This document shows, one piece after another, positions 20,579-28,480 of a stretch of DNA of 64,000 nt (the first letter of the stretch is position 1; each line of letters starts with the position of its first letter). The position numbers and the translations under genes are program-made. The DNA is from Chitinophaga sp. H8 (GTDB lineage: Bacteria > Bacteroidota > Bacteroidia > Chitinophagales > Chitinophagaceae), in the NCBI RefSeq assembly GCF_040567655.1, contig NZ_JBEXAC010000002.1, positions 2,232,001 to 2,296,000 on the forward strand, given 5' to 3'. The notes under the pieces were generated by a model. It was not told where the DNA came from. It searched no databases and worked only from the letters and a program-made list of their open reading frames with translations.

Positions 20579-21148
20579 ATGTTTATTGAACCTTCTCTTG
20601 CAGGAGGACGGCGGGGCTGGATAGAGGTGATCTGTGGTGCTATGTTCTCTGGTAAAACAGAAGAACTGATCCGCAGACTAAAGCGTGCGAGGATTGCCAA
20701 CCTGAAAGTGGAGATCTTCAAACCCGGGGTAGACACCCGGTATGATGAGCATAATATTGTTTCACATGACGAAAACAGGATTATATCCACCCCATTGGAA
20801 AACTCCCAGCAAATCTTGTTGCTGGCACAGGAGGTGGATGTAGTGGGGATTGATGAGGCCCAGTTTTTTGATGCAGAATTACCCAATGTATGCGATCAGC
20901 TGGCGTTAAGAGGGATAAGGGTCATTATAGCAGGGCTGGATATGGACTTCCAGGGCAAGCCCTTTGGGCAGATGCCCTTTTTGCTGGCTAAAGCCGACTA
21001 TATCACAAAACTACATGCCATTTGCGTAAAATGCGGGAATATCGCCAATTACTCTTTCCGGAAATCAGCGGCACAAGATACCGTACTGCTGGGCGAAAGG
21101 GATGTGTATGAACCCAGGTGCAGGCACTGTTATTATGAAGAACCGTGA
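20579..21148 (+). CDS. tdk: Thymidine kinase
   Basis: Phosphorylates thymidine in the salvage pathway (type II TK). Walker [12 protein letters not shown], the DEAQFF motif, [12 protein letters not shown] lasso region, and the zinc site formed by CVKC and CRHC pairs near the C-terminus. 189 residues is normal. It is transcribed away from the Pro/Ala-rich gene, with an AT-rich 90-bp divergent promoter region. Confidence 0.96.
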   Translation: MFIEPSLAGGRRGWIEVICGAMFSGKTEELIRRLKRARIANLKVEIFKPGVDTRYDEHNIVSHDENRIISTPLENSQQILLLAQEVDVVGIDEAQFFDAELPNVCDQLALRGIRVIIAGLDMDFQGKPFGQMPFLLAKADYITKLHAICVKCGNIANYSFRKSAAQDTVLLGERDVYEPRCRHCYYEEP

Positions 21149-21176
21149 TGGTGGTTAGTTTTCTTCAGGGAGTGGA

Positions 21177-21629
21177 TTATTTAATCAGATTCAATGGATT
21201 GATAACAGGGAGTATTACCCCATCTAAAGGCGTGCCTTGTGTTTTGTCAAAAATAACTCCCCGGGCAGTGGAATAGGCAATGCTTGCAATGGTAACCCCT
21301 AATTGGTTATCTACTTTGATAGTTTGTTTTACATCGTCTAACATAATGAATTCTAATAGATTACTGACTTCGAAGATAAATTCAAGGGTATAATCCGCGG
21401 TAACACCGTTTAGTTGTTCCGTCTCGTTAAAGCACTTAATGCTGGAATGCAGGTAGAACCGGATTAATTTATCATCAGGTTGGATATGACTATCCGTTTT
21501 AAATTCAAAACTATATCCTGCTGGTTTGACAATTGCCATAGTTTCATCAGCAAGATCAATACTTCCTTTTAAAGTGATAATATCAAGCAGTGATATCTTG
21601 GCTGCATCTACTTTTGAATGCTTGTTCAT
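21177..21629 (-). CDS. SecB-like chaperone of a toxin-antitoxin-chaperone module
   Basis: 150 residues, close to E. coli SecB (155). The first half has the alternating strands of the SecB sheet; the C-terminal stretch with LGVTIASIAYSTARGVI, GTPLDGVILPVINPLNLI lines up by eye with the SecB segment CITSMVSRGTFPQL..APVNFDALF. The upstream antitoxin stop codon overlaps this start by 4 bp (ATGA), so the two are translationally coupled. In known TAC modules a dedicated SecB-like chaperone stabilises a labile antitoxin; the gene order toxin, antitoxin, chaperone is the same here. Similarity was judged by eye, so a fold or profile search is the deciding test. Confidence 0.7.
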   Translation of the reverse strand: MNKHSKVDAAKISLLDIITLKGSIDLADETMAIVKPAGYSFEFKTDSHIQPDDKLIRFYLHSSIKCFNETEQLNGVTADYTLEFIFEVSNLLEFIMLDDVKQTIKVDNQLGVTIASIAYSTARGVIFDKTQGTPLDGVILPVINPLNLIK

Positions 21630-22078
21630 ACTGCTGTTATTTTGTCTCCCGGATCATTATTCATATAAATGACTTTAGGAGAAGTACGTGCTTTTGATAA
21701 AGCTGCGACAGGTTTATATATTTTTGTTGAGTAAGCAGGATGCTTTTGTATATAAGTTACGGTAGTTTGTTGCTCATTTTTTTGCCCGTTTGAGCTAGTG
21801 TTTATAACAGGTGCTCCAAATGCAGCATGTAGTTTAGCCAGGGAGCGGATGGTGTGATTATGAGTTCCGGACAGGAGCTTGGAAATCTCTGCTTCACTTT
21901 TATGCATTTTCTCTGCAAGATCTTTCTGTTGCCAACCTCTTTGTGCAAGCATCTCATGTATACGTGCCTGTATAGCCATTGCCAATGATACAAAAAGCTT
22001 ACTTTCATCAGGAGTGCCTGCCAGTATTTCATGAAATACGGGAACCTCTTCTGTTGCTGTAATACGTTTCTTAGCCAT
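21626..22078 (-). CDS. XRE-family antitoxin with long C-terminal tail (HigA-like)
   Basis: DNA-binding antitoxin candidate. A helix-turn-helix lies at about 36-90 (ARIHEMLAQRGWQQKDLAEKM and SEAEISKLLSGTHNHTIRSL). It is followed by a 60-residue tail (91-150) that is polar and low in predicted structure, with aromatic positions Tyr109, Tyr116 and Tyr121. In TAC systems such a tail (the chaperone-addiction region) is bound by the SecB-like chaperone. It begins 5 bp after the toxin gene and overlaps the chaperone gene by 4 bp. It probably represses the operon at the palindrome 22593-22610. Confidence 0.82.
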   Translation of the reverse strand: MAKKRITATEEVPVFHEILAGTPDESKLFVSLAMAIQARIHEMLAQRGWQQKDLAEKMHKSEAEISKLLSGTHNHTIRSLAKLHAAFGAPVINTSSNGQKNEQQTTVTYIQKHPAYSTKIYKPVAALSKARTSPKVIYMNNDPGDKITAV

Positions 22079-22083
22079 GTTAT

Positions 22084-22593
22084 TTATATAGAAAGTTCAA
22101 AATCATCTTCTATTGTTATCTCGTTAGAGATATGATTAAGTGCAATTTGTTGTTCAGCTATTGCATAATTGATTTTTGTTGAGAGACGCCTGGCTATTTT
22201 AAAGTGAGGGCTACATAAAGGACAATCATTTACTTTTTGAGTTGTTTTTCTGTTGCCATTTAACAATACAACAATTCCTGGTCCTAAACGAATGCAATAC
22301 AGCCGTATCCCATAATCATCCTGTACATTTACTTCAATAAATCTTGGTGTCTTTGGTGGCAAGGCTTCGGCACTATCTTCAGAACGGAAACACCATTCCT
22401 GTGCACCATATTTTGTGGCAATCTCTTTAATATAACTGTTTATTTCACCTAATTCCTGCTTATTTTTATCCTCAAGGCTCATGCTTTCCTGAAAATTGTA
22501 AAACTCGGACACCGTACGACTTCCCAGCTTTATACTATAAAACCGGACTAGTGGGGTGCTTAAAGAGCTTATTACAACAAACGTAGCCTTCAC
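22084..22593 (-). CDS. HigB/Gp49-like (RelE/ParE superfamily) putative toxin
   Basis: First gene of the three-gene module. The C-terminal half carries the RelE/Gp49 pattern: RLYCIRLGPGIVVLLNG (97-113) followed by NRKTTQK (114-120), and the N-terminal VRFYSIKLGSRTVSEF (16-31) matches the 'xxFYRxxxGxxPVxEF' start of phage Gp49/HigB proteins. Family members are mostly ribosome-dependent mRNA endonucleases. At 169 residues it is longer than the usual 90-120. The start is GTG at 22593, abutting an 18-bp palindrome; the VRFY segment is needed for the fold, so the start cannot lie much further downstream. Confidence 0.72.
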   Translation of the reverse strand: MKATFVVISSLSTPLVRFYSIKLGSRTVSEFYNFQESMSLEDKNKQELGEINSYIKEIATKYGAQEWCFRSEDSAEALPPKTPRFIEVNVQDDYGIRLYCIRLGPGIVVLLNGNRKTTQKVNDCPLCSPHFKIARRLSTKINYAIAEQQIALNHISNEITIEDDFELSI

Positions 22594-22610
22594 TTAACTT
22601 ATAAGTTAAG
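22593..22610. promoter_or_regulatory. Palindromic operator of the TAC operon
   Basis: CTTAACTTATAAGTTAAG is a perfect 18-bp palindrome directly before (and touching) the GTG start of the toxin gene. A -7 box TAAGTTTG lies on the minus strand at 22620-22613, so the transcription start would fall inside the palindrome. This is the expected place for autorepression by the XRE antitoxin. Confidence 0.75.
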
Positions 22611-22641
22611 CACAAACTTACAGTTTTTCTACTAAAAAAAC

Positions 22642-23136
22642 TCAGTTTTTCTTCAACGTTTCTACCTGCTTAACTTTGAAGGTGAATTTCTTTTGGGTGA
22701 GGTAGCTGAAGCATACTACAATGGCGGTAGTACATATTTTGCCAATGGTAGGATAGAAGTGGAAATGATCTACAAACAGCTTCATAAACACGTAATTGAG
22801 TATAATACATACCCCTACGAGCAGAAAATACCGGATCAGCTGAATCCTTCCGCGGAGGTTGGATTCTGAAAAAACGATGTATTTGCTGAGCAGAAAGCCG
22901 GTAGGGAAGGTGACTGCTAATGACATGAACAGGGCGGCAATATGCGGGGTCATTTCTACAAAAGGCAGGTGTACCATTTGTTTTTGCAGAATGAAATTAT
23001 AGCATATAAAATAGAGGAAGATATCCAGCATGGTATTACCGCCTCCGCAAGCCAGGTAGCGGAAGGTTTGCAGGGGCATTACCCTGGCAAACGGTTTATA
23101 AAAGAAATCAATAATCTGAAGAATGAAAGTCCTCAT
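22642..23136 (-). CDS. GtrA-family membrane protein
   Basis: Small four-span membrane protein of the GtrA/DPMS family, which takes part in moving polyprenyl-linked sugars or assists cell-surface glycosylation. Seen: FRYLACGGGNTMLDIFLYFICYN (first span and conserved Gly/Asn), three further hydrophobic segments (about 65-85, 95-115 and 128-148) and the typical end FSYLTQKKFTFK. 164 residues is standard. It is transcribed towards the TAC operon, whose promoter lies just after its stop. Confidence 0.88.
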   Translation of the reverse strand: MRTFILQIIDFFYKPFARVMPLQTFRYLACGGGNTMLDIFLYFICYNFILQKQMVHLPFVEMTPHIAALFMSLAVTFPTGFLLSKYIVFSESNLRGRIQLIRYFLLVGVCIILNYVFMKLFVDHFHFYPTIGKICTTAIVVCFSYLTQKKFTFKVKQVETLKKN

Positions 23137-23193
23137 GCTAAAAAATCGTCCGCAAAGGTAGCCGTTTTATGTTTCCCTTCCGTTGTCTTTGCT

Positions 23194-24696
23194 TTATCTT
23201 AACGTTTTACGTTTTTGCCATTTAGAAGGAGCGGATGCAGTGGTACCGGCGCCGTTATGCTGTGCATTTTGTGTAGCCTTTGCATTGGCCTGCCATATCT
23301 GAGTGGCCAGAATAGCCGCCAGCTGTGTAGCGTCTTCCCGGTATTCCTGTAAGGATTGGGGCGTAAAGTATCTGGCTATAAAGTTAGTGTCAAATTTCCC
23401 TTCAATGAAAGCCGGTTGTTGTAAAGCCCATGCGCCAAAGGCGAGGGTGGTATGGATGCCTTTCACCTGGTATTCTGCAATCGCCCGCAGTAATCTTTCC
23501 CGTGCTTCTTCCCGGTTATTGCCCCAGGCAATCAGTTTGGCGATCATCGGATCATAATAGATAGGAATATCCATACCTTGTTCGTAGCCGTCGTCTACCC
23601 GGATACCATATCCTTGCGGGCGGATGTAGGTTTCCAGTTTGCCGGTATCGGGCAGGAAATTATTGGTAGGATCTTCTGTACAGACTCTCAGTTCGATGGC
23701 ATGCCCGTTGATATGCAGGCTTTCCTGTGTAAAAGAAAGGGTTTCGCCCCGGGCAATTTTGATCTGTTCCTTCACCAGATCCAGCCCGGTGATCATTTCC
23801 GTTACGGGATGTTCTACCTGCAGGCGGGTATTCATTTCGAGGAAATAGAAGTTCAGTTGTTCATCTACCAGGAACTCAACGGTACCAGCACCGTAGTAGT
23901 TGCAGGCCCGTGCCACATCCAGTGCACATTTGCCCATCGCTTCCCGGATATTGGGGGTGAGCACGGAGGAGGGCGCTTCTTCTATCAGCTTCTGGTGACG
24001 GCGTTGAATAGAGCATTCCCGTTCAAAAAGATATACATAATTACCGTGCTGGTCGCCCAGGATCTGTATTTCAATATGGCGGGGGGCGGTCACATATTTT
24101 TCGATAAATACGGCATCATCTCCAAAGGCGCTCATGGCTTCGCGTTTAGCCATGCCTATCTGTTCGTCCAGTTCACTTTCGGAATTAACGATCCGCATCC
24201 CTTTACCACCACCACCGGCAGAGGCTTTGATGAGAATAGGGAAGCCTGTTTTTTTAACCACTTCCCGGGCCTCTTCCACACTGCGTAAGGGCGTTTCCGT
24301 GCCGGGCACCATCGGTACGCCAAATTGCTGGGCTGCCTGTTTGGCGGCCAGCTTGCTACCCATTACTTCGATGGAATTGGCATCAGGGCCGATAAAGGTA
24401 AGTCCTGCCGCAGCTACCTGCCGGGCAAAACCGGCGTTTTCACTTAAAAAACCATATCCCGGATGAATCGCATCAGCACCCATTTGCAGGGCAGTCGCGA
24501 TGATCTTGTCGCCCAGCAAATAAGACTGATTAGAAGGTGCAGGCCCTATACAAACGGCTTCATCGGCATATTGTACAAAAGGCATCGTACGGTCGGCTTC
24601 AGAATAAACAGCTACTGTTTGAATACCCATTTCGCGGGCAGAACGCATCACCCGTAAGGCTATTTCACCACGATTGGCAACCAGGATTTTTTTCAT
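23194..24696 (-). CDS. accC: Biotin carboxylase subunit of acyl-CoA carboxylase
   Basis: ATP-dependent carboxylation of biotin carried on BCCP. Biotin-carboxylase signatures: KILVANRGEIALRVMRSA, HPGYGFLSENAGFA, ATP-grasp loop KASAGGGGKGMRIV, EKYVTAPRHIEIQILGD and EMNTRLQVEHPVTEMITG. 500 residues is about 50 more than E. coli AccC; the extra C-terminal tail (about 450-500, Ala/Gln-rich then KWQKRKTLR) has no recognised domain. No BCCP or carboxyltransferase gene is adjacent, so whether it serves acetyl-CoA or propionyl-CoA carboxylase is open. Confidence 0.93.
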   Translation of the reverse strand: MKKILVANRGEIALRVMRSAREMGIQTVAVYSEADRTMPFVQYADEAVCIGPAPSNQSYLLGDKIIATALQMGADAIHPGYGFLSENAGFARQVAAAGLTFIGPDANSIEVMGSKLAAKQAAQQFGVPMVPGTETPLRSVEEAREVVKKTGFPILIKASAGGGGKGMRIVNSESELDEQIGMAKREAMSAFGDDAVFIEKYVTAPRHIEIQILGDQHGNYVYLFERECSIQRRHQKLIEEAPSSVLTPNIREAMGKCALDVARACNYYGAGTVEFLVDEQLNFYFLEMNTRLQVEHPVTEMITGLDLVKEQIKIARGETLSFTQESLHINGHAIELRVCTEDPTNNFLPDTGKLETYIRPQGYGIRVDDGYEQGMDIPIYYDPMIAKLIAWGNNREEARERLLRAIAEYQVKGIHTTLAFGAWALQQPAFIEGKFDTNFIARYFTPQSLQEYREDATQLAAILATQIWQANAKATQNAQHNGAGTTASAPSKWQKRKTLR

Positions 24697-24709
24697 GGGA
24701 GCTAAGATA

Positions 24710-24846
24710 AGCTTTTAGCTTTTAGCAGTTAGCTTTTAGCTATTGTGTTTTGTTGTTTATTCTTTTAGCTGTTAGTGCTTGGCTATTATGTTTTGTTGTT
24801 TAATGCATTTATGTTCCGCTTCGATGGCTAATAGCTAACCGCTAAT
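24710..24846. repeat. TTAGCTNT palindromic intergenic element, copy C
   Basis: The least regular copy: AAGCTTTTAGCTTTTAGC units at the left end, GCTAATAGCTAACCGCTAA at the right. In the middle a 21-bp stretch is present twice with one mismatch (24739-24759 and 24782-24802, core TGTTTTGTTGTTTA), so the copy seems to have grown by internal duplication. It fills the divergent region between accC and ccmB. Confidence 0.65.
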
Positions 24847-24868
24847 TTCCGTATCTTGCCCCCGCAAT

Positions 24869-25537
24869 ATGAAACAATTCAATCCGATACAGCAAACACT
24901 GACCCTGGTGAAGAAAGACCTGGTACTGGAATTACGCCAGAAATATGCATTTTATGGGGTATTGCTGTACATTGTTTCCACGGTATTTGTGATTAACCTG
25001 ATGATTGACCGGCCGGAGGAGAAGATGTGGAATGCCATGTTCTGGGTGATCCTGCTTTTTGTGTGCGTAAATGCGGTAGCCAAGAGTTTTTTGCAGGAAA
25101 ACAGGGGGCGGTTGCTCAATTTTTATTCGTTGGTACATCCGCGTTGCTTCATAGCAGCCAAGCTGATTTATAATATCCTGCTCATGTCGCTCATGAGTGT
25201 GATTGCATTGGTGTGCAGTGTGATATTCCTGGGAAACCCTATTATCAGTATGGGGTATTTCTTTGGTGTAGTGTTGCTGGGAGGCGTGAGTTTGTCTATC
25301 CTGTTTACCATGCTGGCGGCCATCGCCGCCCAGGCCAACCAGAATGCGGCATTGATGGCTATCATGGGATTTCCGCTGATCATGCCCCTGCTGATGCTGC
25401 TGGCCAATATCTCCCGTTCGGCCTTTATTACGGTGTATCAGCCCGGACTGCCCAAAATGTTCTTCCTCCTGGGAGGGCTGGACTTATTGATCATTGCCCT
25501 GGCAATGATCCTGTTTCCTTTTCTCTGGAAGGATTAA
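24869..25537 (+). CDS. ccmB: Heme exporter protein B (cytochrome c maturation)
   Basis: Membrane subunit of the CcmAB ABC exporter of the system I cytochrome c pathway. Family features: the N-terminal LVKKDLVLELRQKYAFYG, about six hydrophobic spans, LLNFYSLVHPRCFIAAKLIYN and the C-terminal MGFPLIMPLLMLLANIS. 222 residues is typical. The CcmA ATPase is not encoded next to it. It is followed after 160 bp by ccmC, which has its own promoter. Confidence 0.93.
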   Translation: MKQFNPIQQTLTLVKKDLVLELRQKYAFYGVLLYIVSTVFVINLMIDRPEEKMWNAMFWVILLFVCVNAVAKSFLQENRGRLLNFYSLVHPRCFIAAKLIYNILLMSLMSVIALVCSVIFLGNPIISMGYFFGVVLLGGVSLSILFTMLAAIAAQANQNAALMAIMGFPLIMPLLMLLANISRSAFITVYQPGLPKMFFLLGGLDLLIIALAMILFPFLWKD

Positions 25538-25643
25538 AACACGGCCCCTTACCTGCCCGGTTCATCCAACAAAAAGCCCTTTTATGTATAGGATCTTTAA
25601 TGTAATTTGCTATCATTGAATAAAGTTAAAATCCCTAAAAAGC

Positions 25644-25674
25644 TTTGTGATTAGGGATAAAACCTGTAGGTTTG
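25644..25674 (+). promoter_or_regulatory. Promoter of ccmC
   Basis: TTTG at 25644-25647 and TAGGTTTG at 25667-25674, separated by 19 bp: a full match to the Bacteroidota -33/-7 pattern. The predicted start site is about 18 nt before the ccmC ATG. Confidence 0.75.
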
Positions 25675-25698
25675 CTCACAATATATAGCTGTTAAAAA

Positions 25699-26361
25699 AT
25701 GGCAAAACATTGGTGGAAGGCATTAGCGGTATTGATTATTTTATATACAATTATAGCCGGATTTACAACGAAGATTCCTATCATAGGAACAAATGGGCAA
25801 TCTAGCCGGGGCATATTTTTCCACGTACCTATGTGGATGTGCATGTATACTCTCTTTACTATTTCCCTGGTATACTCTCTGATGTACCTTTCCAAATACG
25901 ACCTTAAAAAAGATATCATTGCCAGCGCTGCTGCCAATGTAGGCGTGCTGTTTGGCATATTAGGCTTTATTACCGGTACTACCTGGGCTACCTATACCTG
26001 GGGCAGTACGTTTACAGAAGATCCCAAGCAGATATTAACAGCAGTGGCATTACTGATTTACCTGGCTTACCTGGTATTGCGGATGTCTGTTTCAGATATT
26101 GATAAGCGGGCGAGATTGTCGGCCGTGTTCAACATTTTTGCTTTTGCACTGTTAATTCCATTTACTTATATCATCCCCAGAATGATCGACTCCTTGCATC
26201 CGGGTAGTGCTACTACCGCCGGTTTTCAGTCGGCTGATGCTGATGATAACATCAAAAATGTGCTGCGGCCTGCTTTTATAGGATGGATACTTTTGAGCCT
26301 GTGGATCTTAGACCTGCGGGTGCGGTATAAAAAACTGGAGTTAAAAAATATTATTAAATGA
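25699..26361 (+). CDS. ccmC: Cytochrome c biogenesis protein CcmC/CcsA-family
   Basis: Heme-handling membrane protein that loads heme onto CcmE. Six hydrophobic spans, conserved His in FFHVPMWMCMYTLF, and the WWD-like segment TWATYTWGSTFTEDPKQ, in which the usual Trp-rich run is partly replaced. 220 residues fits CcmC rather than the longer CcmF. Together with the preceding ccmB and the following CcmD-like gene it forms a partial ccm cluster. Confidence 0.9.
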   Translation: MAKHWWKALAVLIILYTIIAGFTTKIPIIGTNGQSSRGIFFHVPMWMCMYTLFTISLVYSLMYLSKYDLKKDIIASAAANVGVLFGILGFITGTTWATYTWGSTFTEDPKQILTAVALLIYLAYLVLRMSVSDIDKRARLSAVFNIFAFALLIPFTYIIPRMIDSLHPGSATTAGFQSADADDNIKNVLRPAFIGWILLSLWILDLRVRYKKLELKNIIK

Positions 26362-26609
26362 TCAACAGGGCATATTCTTTTTTTATCACACTGGCTTTTA
26401 TGTTTTTATCAGTGCTGGCCCATGCGCAGGAACAGGCGCAGCAGCAGAATACTGAAAAAGGACCCATCAATGAATTTCTCCGTAGTAACGACAAAATATA
26501 TGTGGTAGTAACGGTACTGGTGATCATCTTTATCGGCATCGTGGGCTACCTCATCCGGCTGGACCGAAAGATCAGCAAGTTGGAACAACGGGATCATTCC
26601 AATTCATAG
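26358..26609 (+). CDS. CcmD-family small membrane protein
   Basis: 83 residues, starting 4 bp inside the end of ccmC (ATGA overlap), so translationally coupled. A signal-like hydrophobic N-terminus (FFITLAFMFLSVLAHAQ) is followed by a polar stretch, one transmembrane helix (about 49-67, YVVVTVLVIIFIGIVGYLI) and a charged tail LDRKISKLEQR. This single-span-plus-basic-tail plan matches CcmD proteins, which link CcmC and heme-loaded CcmE. Confidence 0.82.
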   Translation: MINRAYSFFITLAFMFLSVLAHAQEQAQQQNTEKGPINEFLRSNDKIYVVVTVLVIIFIGIVGYLIRLDRKISKLEQRDHSNS

Positions 26610-26645
26610 CATCGTACCAAAACAATTATACCAAAACAGTTTATT

Positions 26646-28067
26646 ATGTCGCAAGAACAAGAGAATTACAGCTTCTTTCAGAGTGTTGAAAGAAGCTTTG
26701 ACAAAGCCGCAGTGTTTACAAAATGGGATAAAGGTATCCTGGAGCAGATCAAAGCCTGTAACGCTGTTTACCGCATTAAATTCCCCGTACGTGTAGGCGA
26801 TACCATTGAAGTAATTGAAGCTTACCGCGTACAGCATTCCCACCACAAACTGCCTTGTAAAGGTGGTATCCGCTTCAGCGATGAGGTAAACCAGGACGAA
26901 GTAATGGCGCTGGCTTCCCTCATGACCTACAAATGTGCCATCGTAAACGTTCCGTTTGGTGGCGCTAAAGGCGGTATCAAAATCAATCCCCGCAATTATA
27001 CCCCTTACCAGTTAGAGAATATTACCCGCCGTTATACTGCGGAACTGGTGAAAAAGAATTTTATAGGACCAGGTGTGGATGTACCTGCGCCGGATTATGG
27101 TACCGGTGAAAGAGAAATGAGCTGGATCCTGGATACCTATATGAGCCTCCGTCCGGGAGAAGTGGATGGCTACGGTTGTGTAACCGGTAAGCCCGTTTCC
27201 CAGGGTGGGGTGCGAGGCCGTACAGAAGCTACCGGCTTAGGTGTATTCTATGGCCTGCGTGAACTGTGCAATATCAAGGAAGACATGGCCCGCGTTGGCC
27301 TGGAACCTGGTATTGAAGGCAAAACTGTGATTGTTCAGGGTATGGGTAACGTAGGTTACCATGCTGCAAAATATTTCCACGAAGCAGGTGCTAAGGTAAT
27401 TTGCCTGATCGAGTGGGACGGCGCCATCTACAACGAAAAAGGATTCAATCCGGATGAAGTGCTGAAATTCAAAAAAGAAACCGGTTCTATCGTCAACTTC
27501 CCGGGTGCACAAAACCTGAAGAAAAATACCGATGGACTGGAACTGGCATGTGATATCCTTATCCCTGCCGCGCTGGAAAGTGTGATCCATAAAGGAAATG
27601 CTCCCAACGTAAAAGCCAAGATCATTGGTGAAGCGGCCAATGGCCCGTTAACACCGGATGCAGATGAGATCCTGAATAAAAAAGGTGTCATCATTGTACC
27701 GGATATGTTCCTGAACGCCGGCGGGGTGACCGTGTCTTACTTCGAATGGCTGAAAAATCTCAGCCATGTGCGTTATGGCCGCCTGGGCAAACGCTTCGAC
27801 GAAAACATGAATATCCATATCATGAGCGTGATCGAAGACCTGACCGGCAAAAAGGTATCTGAAAAAGAAAGAAAGTTCATTGCTCATGGTGCGGATGAAG
27901 TAGACCTGGTATATTCCGGCCTGGAAGAAACCATGCACGCGGCCCTGCACGAAGTGCGCGATGTAATGGTAGCCAGCAGCGATGTACATGATATGCGCAC
28001 TGCGGCCTATGTATGTGCCATCAATAAAGTAGGCGCTGCTTACGAACAACTGGGCATATTCCCATAA
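26646..28067 (+). CDS. Glu/Leu/Phe/Val-family dehydrogenase (glutamate dehydrogenase)
   Basis: Reversible oxidative deamination of an amino acid, most likely glutamate. Seen: substrate-site lysines in LPCKGGIRFS and PFGGAKGGIKINP, catalytic Asp in GPGVDVPAPDYGTGEREM, the NAD-binding VQGMGNVGYHAAKYF and EAANGPLTPDAD. 473 residues is about 50 longer than the common hexameric enzyme, with the extension at the C-terminus (from about 425). Single gene followed by a strong terminator. Confidence 0.9.
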   Translation: MSQEQENYSFFQSVERSFDKAAVFTKWDKGILEQIKACNAVYRIKFPVRVGDTIEVIEAYRVQHSHHKLPCKGGIRFSDEVNQDEVMALASLMTYKCAIVNVPFGGAKGGIKINPRNYTPYQLENITRRYTAELVKKNFIGPGVDVPAPDYGTGEREMSWILDTYMSLRPGEVDGYGCVTGKPVSQGGVRGRTEATGLGVFYGLRELCNIKEDMARVGLEPGIEGKTVIVQGMGNVGYHAAKYFHEAGAKVICLIEWDGAIYNEKGFNPDEVLKFKKETGSIVNFPGAQNLKKNTDGLELACDILIPAALESVIHKGNAPNVKAKIIGEAANGPLTPDADEILNKKGVIIVPDMFLNAGGVTVSYFEWLKNLSHVRYGRLGKRFDENMNIHIMSVIEDLTGKKVSEKERKFIAHGADEVDLVYSGLEETMHAALHEVRDVMVASSDVHDMRTAAYVCAINKVGAAYEQLGIFP

Positions 28068-28097
28068 TCTAATCTATATCACGTAATCAATCAAGTG

Positions 28098-28131
28098 GCA
28101 GTCAGCCCCGGTATTATGCCGGGGCTGACTG
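28098..28131 (+). terminator. Rho-independent-type hairpin after glutamate dehydrogenase
   Basis: CAGTCAGCCCCGG and its complement CCGGGGCTGACTG frame a short TATTATG loop. The stem is 13 bp and GC-rich; only a weak T-run follows, so it may stop transcription or protect the 3' end of the mRNA. Confidence 0.75.
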
Positions 28132-28189
28132 CTTTATGCCCCTGGTTAAAACAGCCTTTCTTAGTGCCTTTAGCCATGGTGATCCTATA

Positions 28190-28252
28190 GTTGTTCCACT
28201 GCGCTTTAGGGTGGAACAACAGTGGGACAACAGTGGGACAACAGTGGGACAT
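28190..28252. repeat. Hairpin plus 11-bp tandem repeat
   Basis: GTTGTTCCAC (28190-28199) pairs with GTGGAACAAC (28211-28220). The right arm then continues as about three to four tandem 11-mers GGGACAACAGT to 28252. Confidence 0.8.
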
Positions 28253-28269
28253 ATATGGAACATCCCTAT

Positions 28270-28436
28270 GGAAACCCTGACTCATGGCAGGGGTTACCTA
28301 TCCGTGAGCTGTAGATATCCTACCTATATCCTACCCCTCTTTTAGGGTAGGATATAGGTAGCTTATAGGTAGGTAAAGGGTAGGATATAGGTAGGATATC
28401 TATAAGGAAACCTGCTGCTATGGCAGGATTACCTAT
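28270..28436. repeat. Nested direct and inverted repeats, no gene
   Basis: Two about 31-bp direct repeats (28270-28301 and 28406-28436; GGAAACC...TGGCAGG...TTACCTAT) flank a perfect 25-bp inverted repeat (28312-28336 against 28378-28402; core TACCTATATCCTACCC). A third copy of the inner 17 bp at 28345-28361 forms its own hairpin with 28320-28336. Taken with the hairpins before it, the whole stretch 28068-28480 contains no credible reading frame. Confidence 0.85.
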
Positions 28437-28480
28437 AAATTATCTCCTAAGTAGTTGATAATTAAGATGTTTTAAACAGG

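Noticed and set aside
23578..24288. 236-codon plus-strand frame inside accC
   Set aside because: Antisense to a strongly conserved biotin carboxylase; the product has no family-like motif.
28212..28252. Tandem GGGACAACAGT repeats considered as a CRISPR array
   Set aside because: The units are 11 bp and contiguous, with no spacers and no cas genes nearby.
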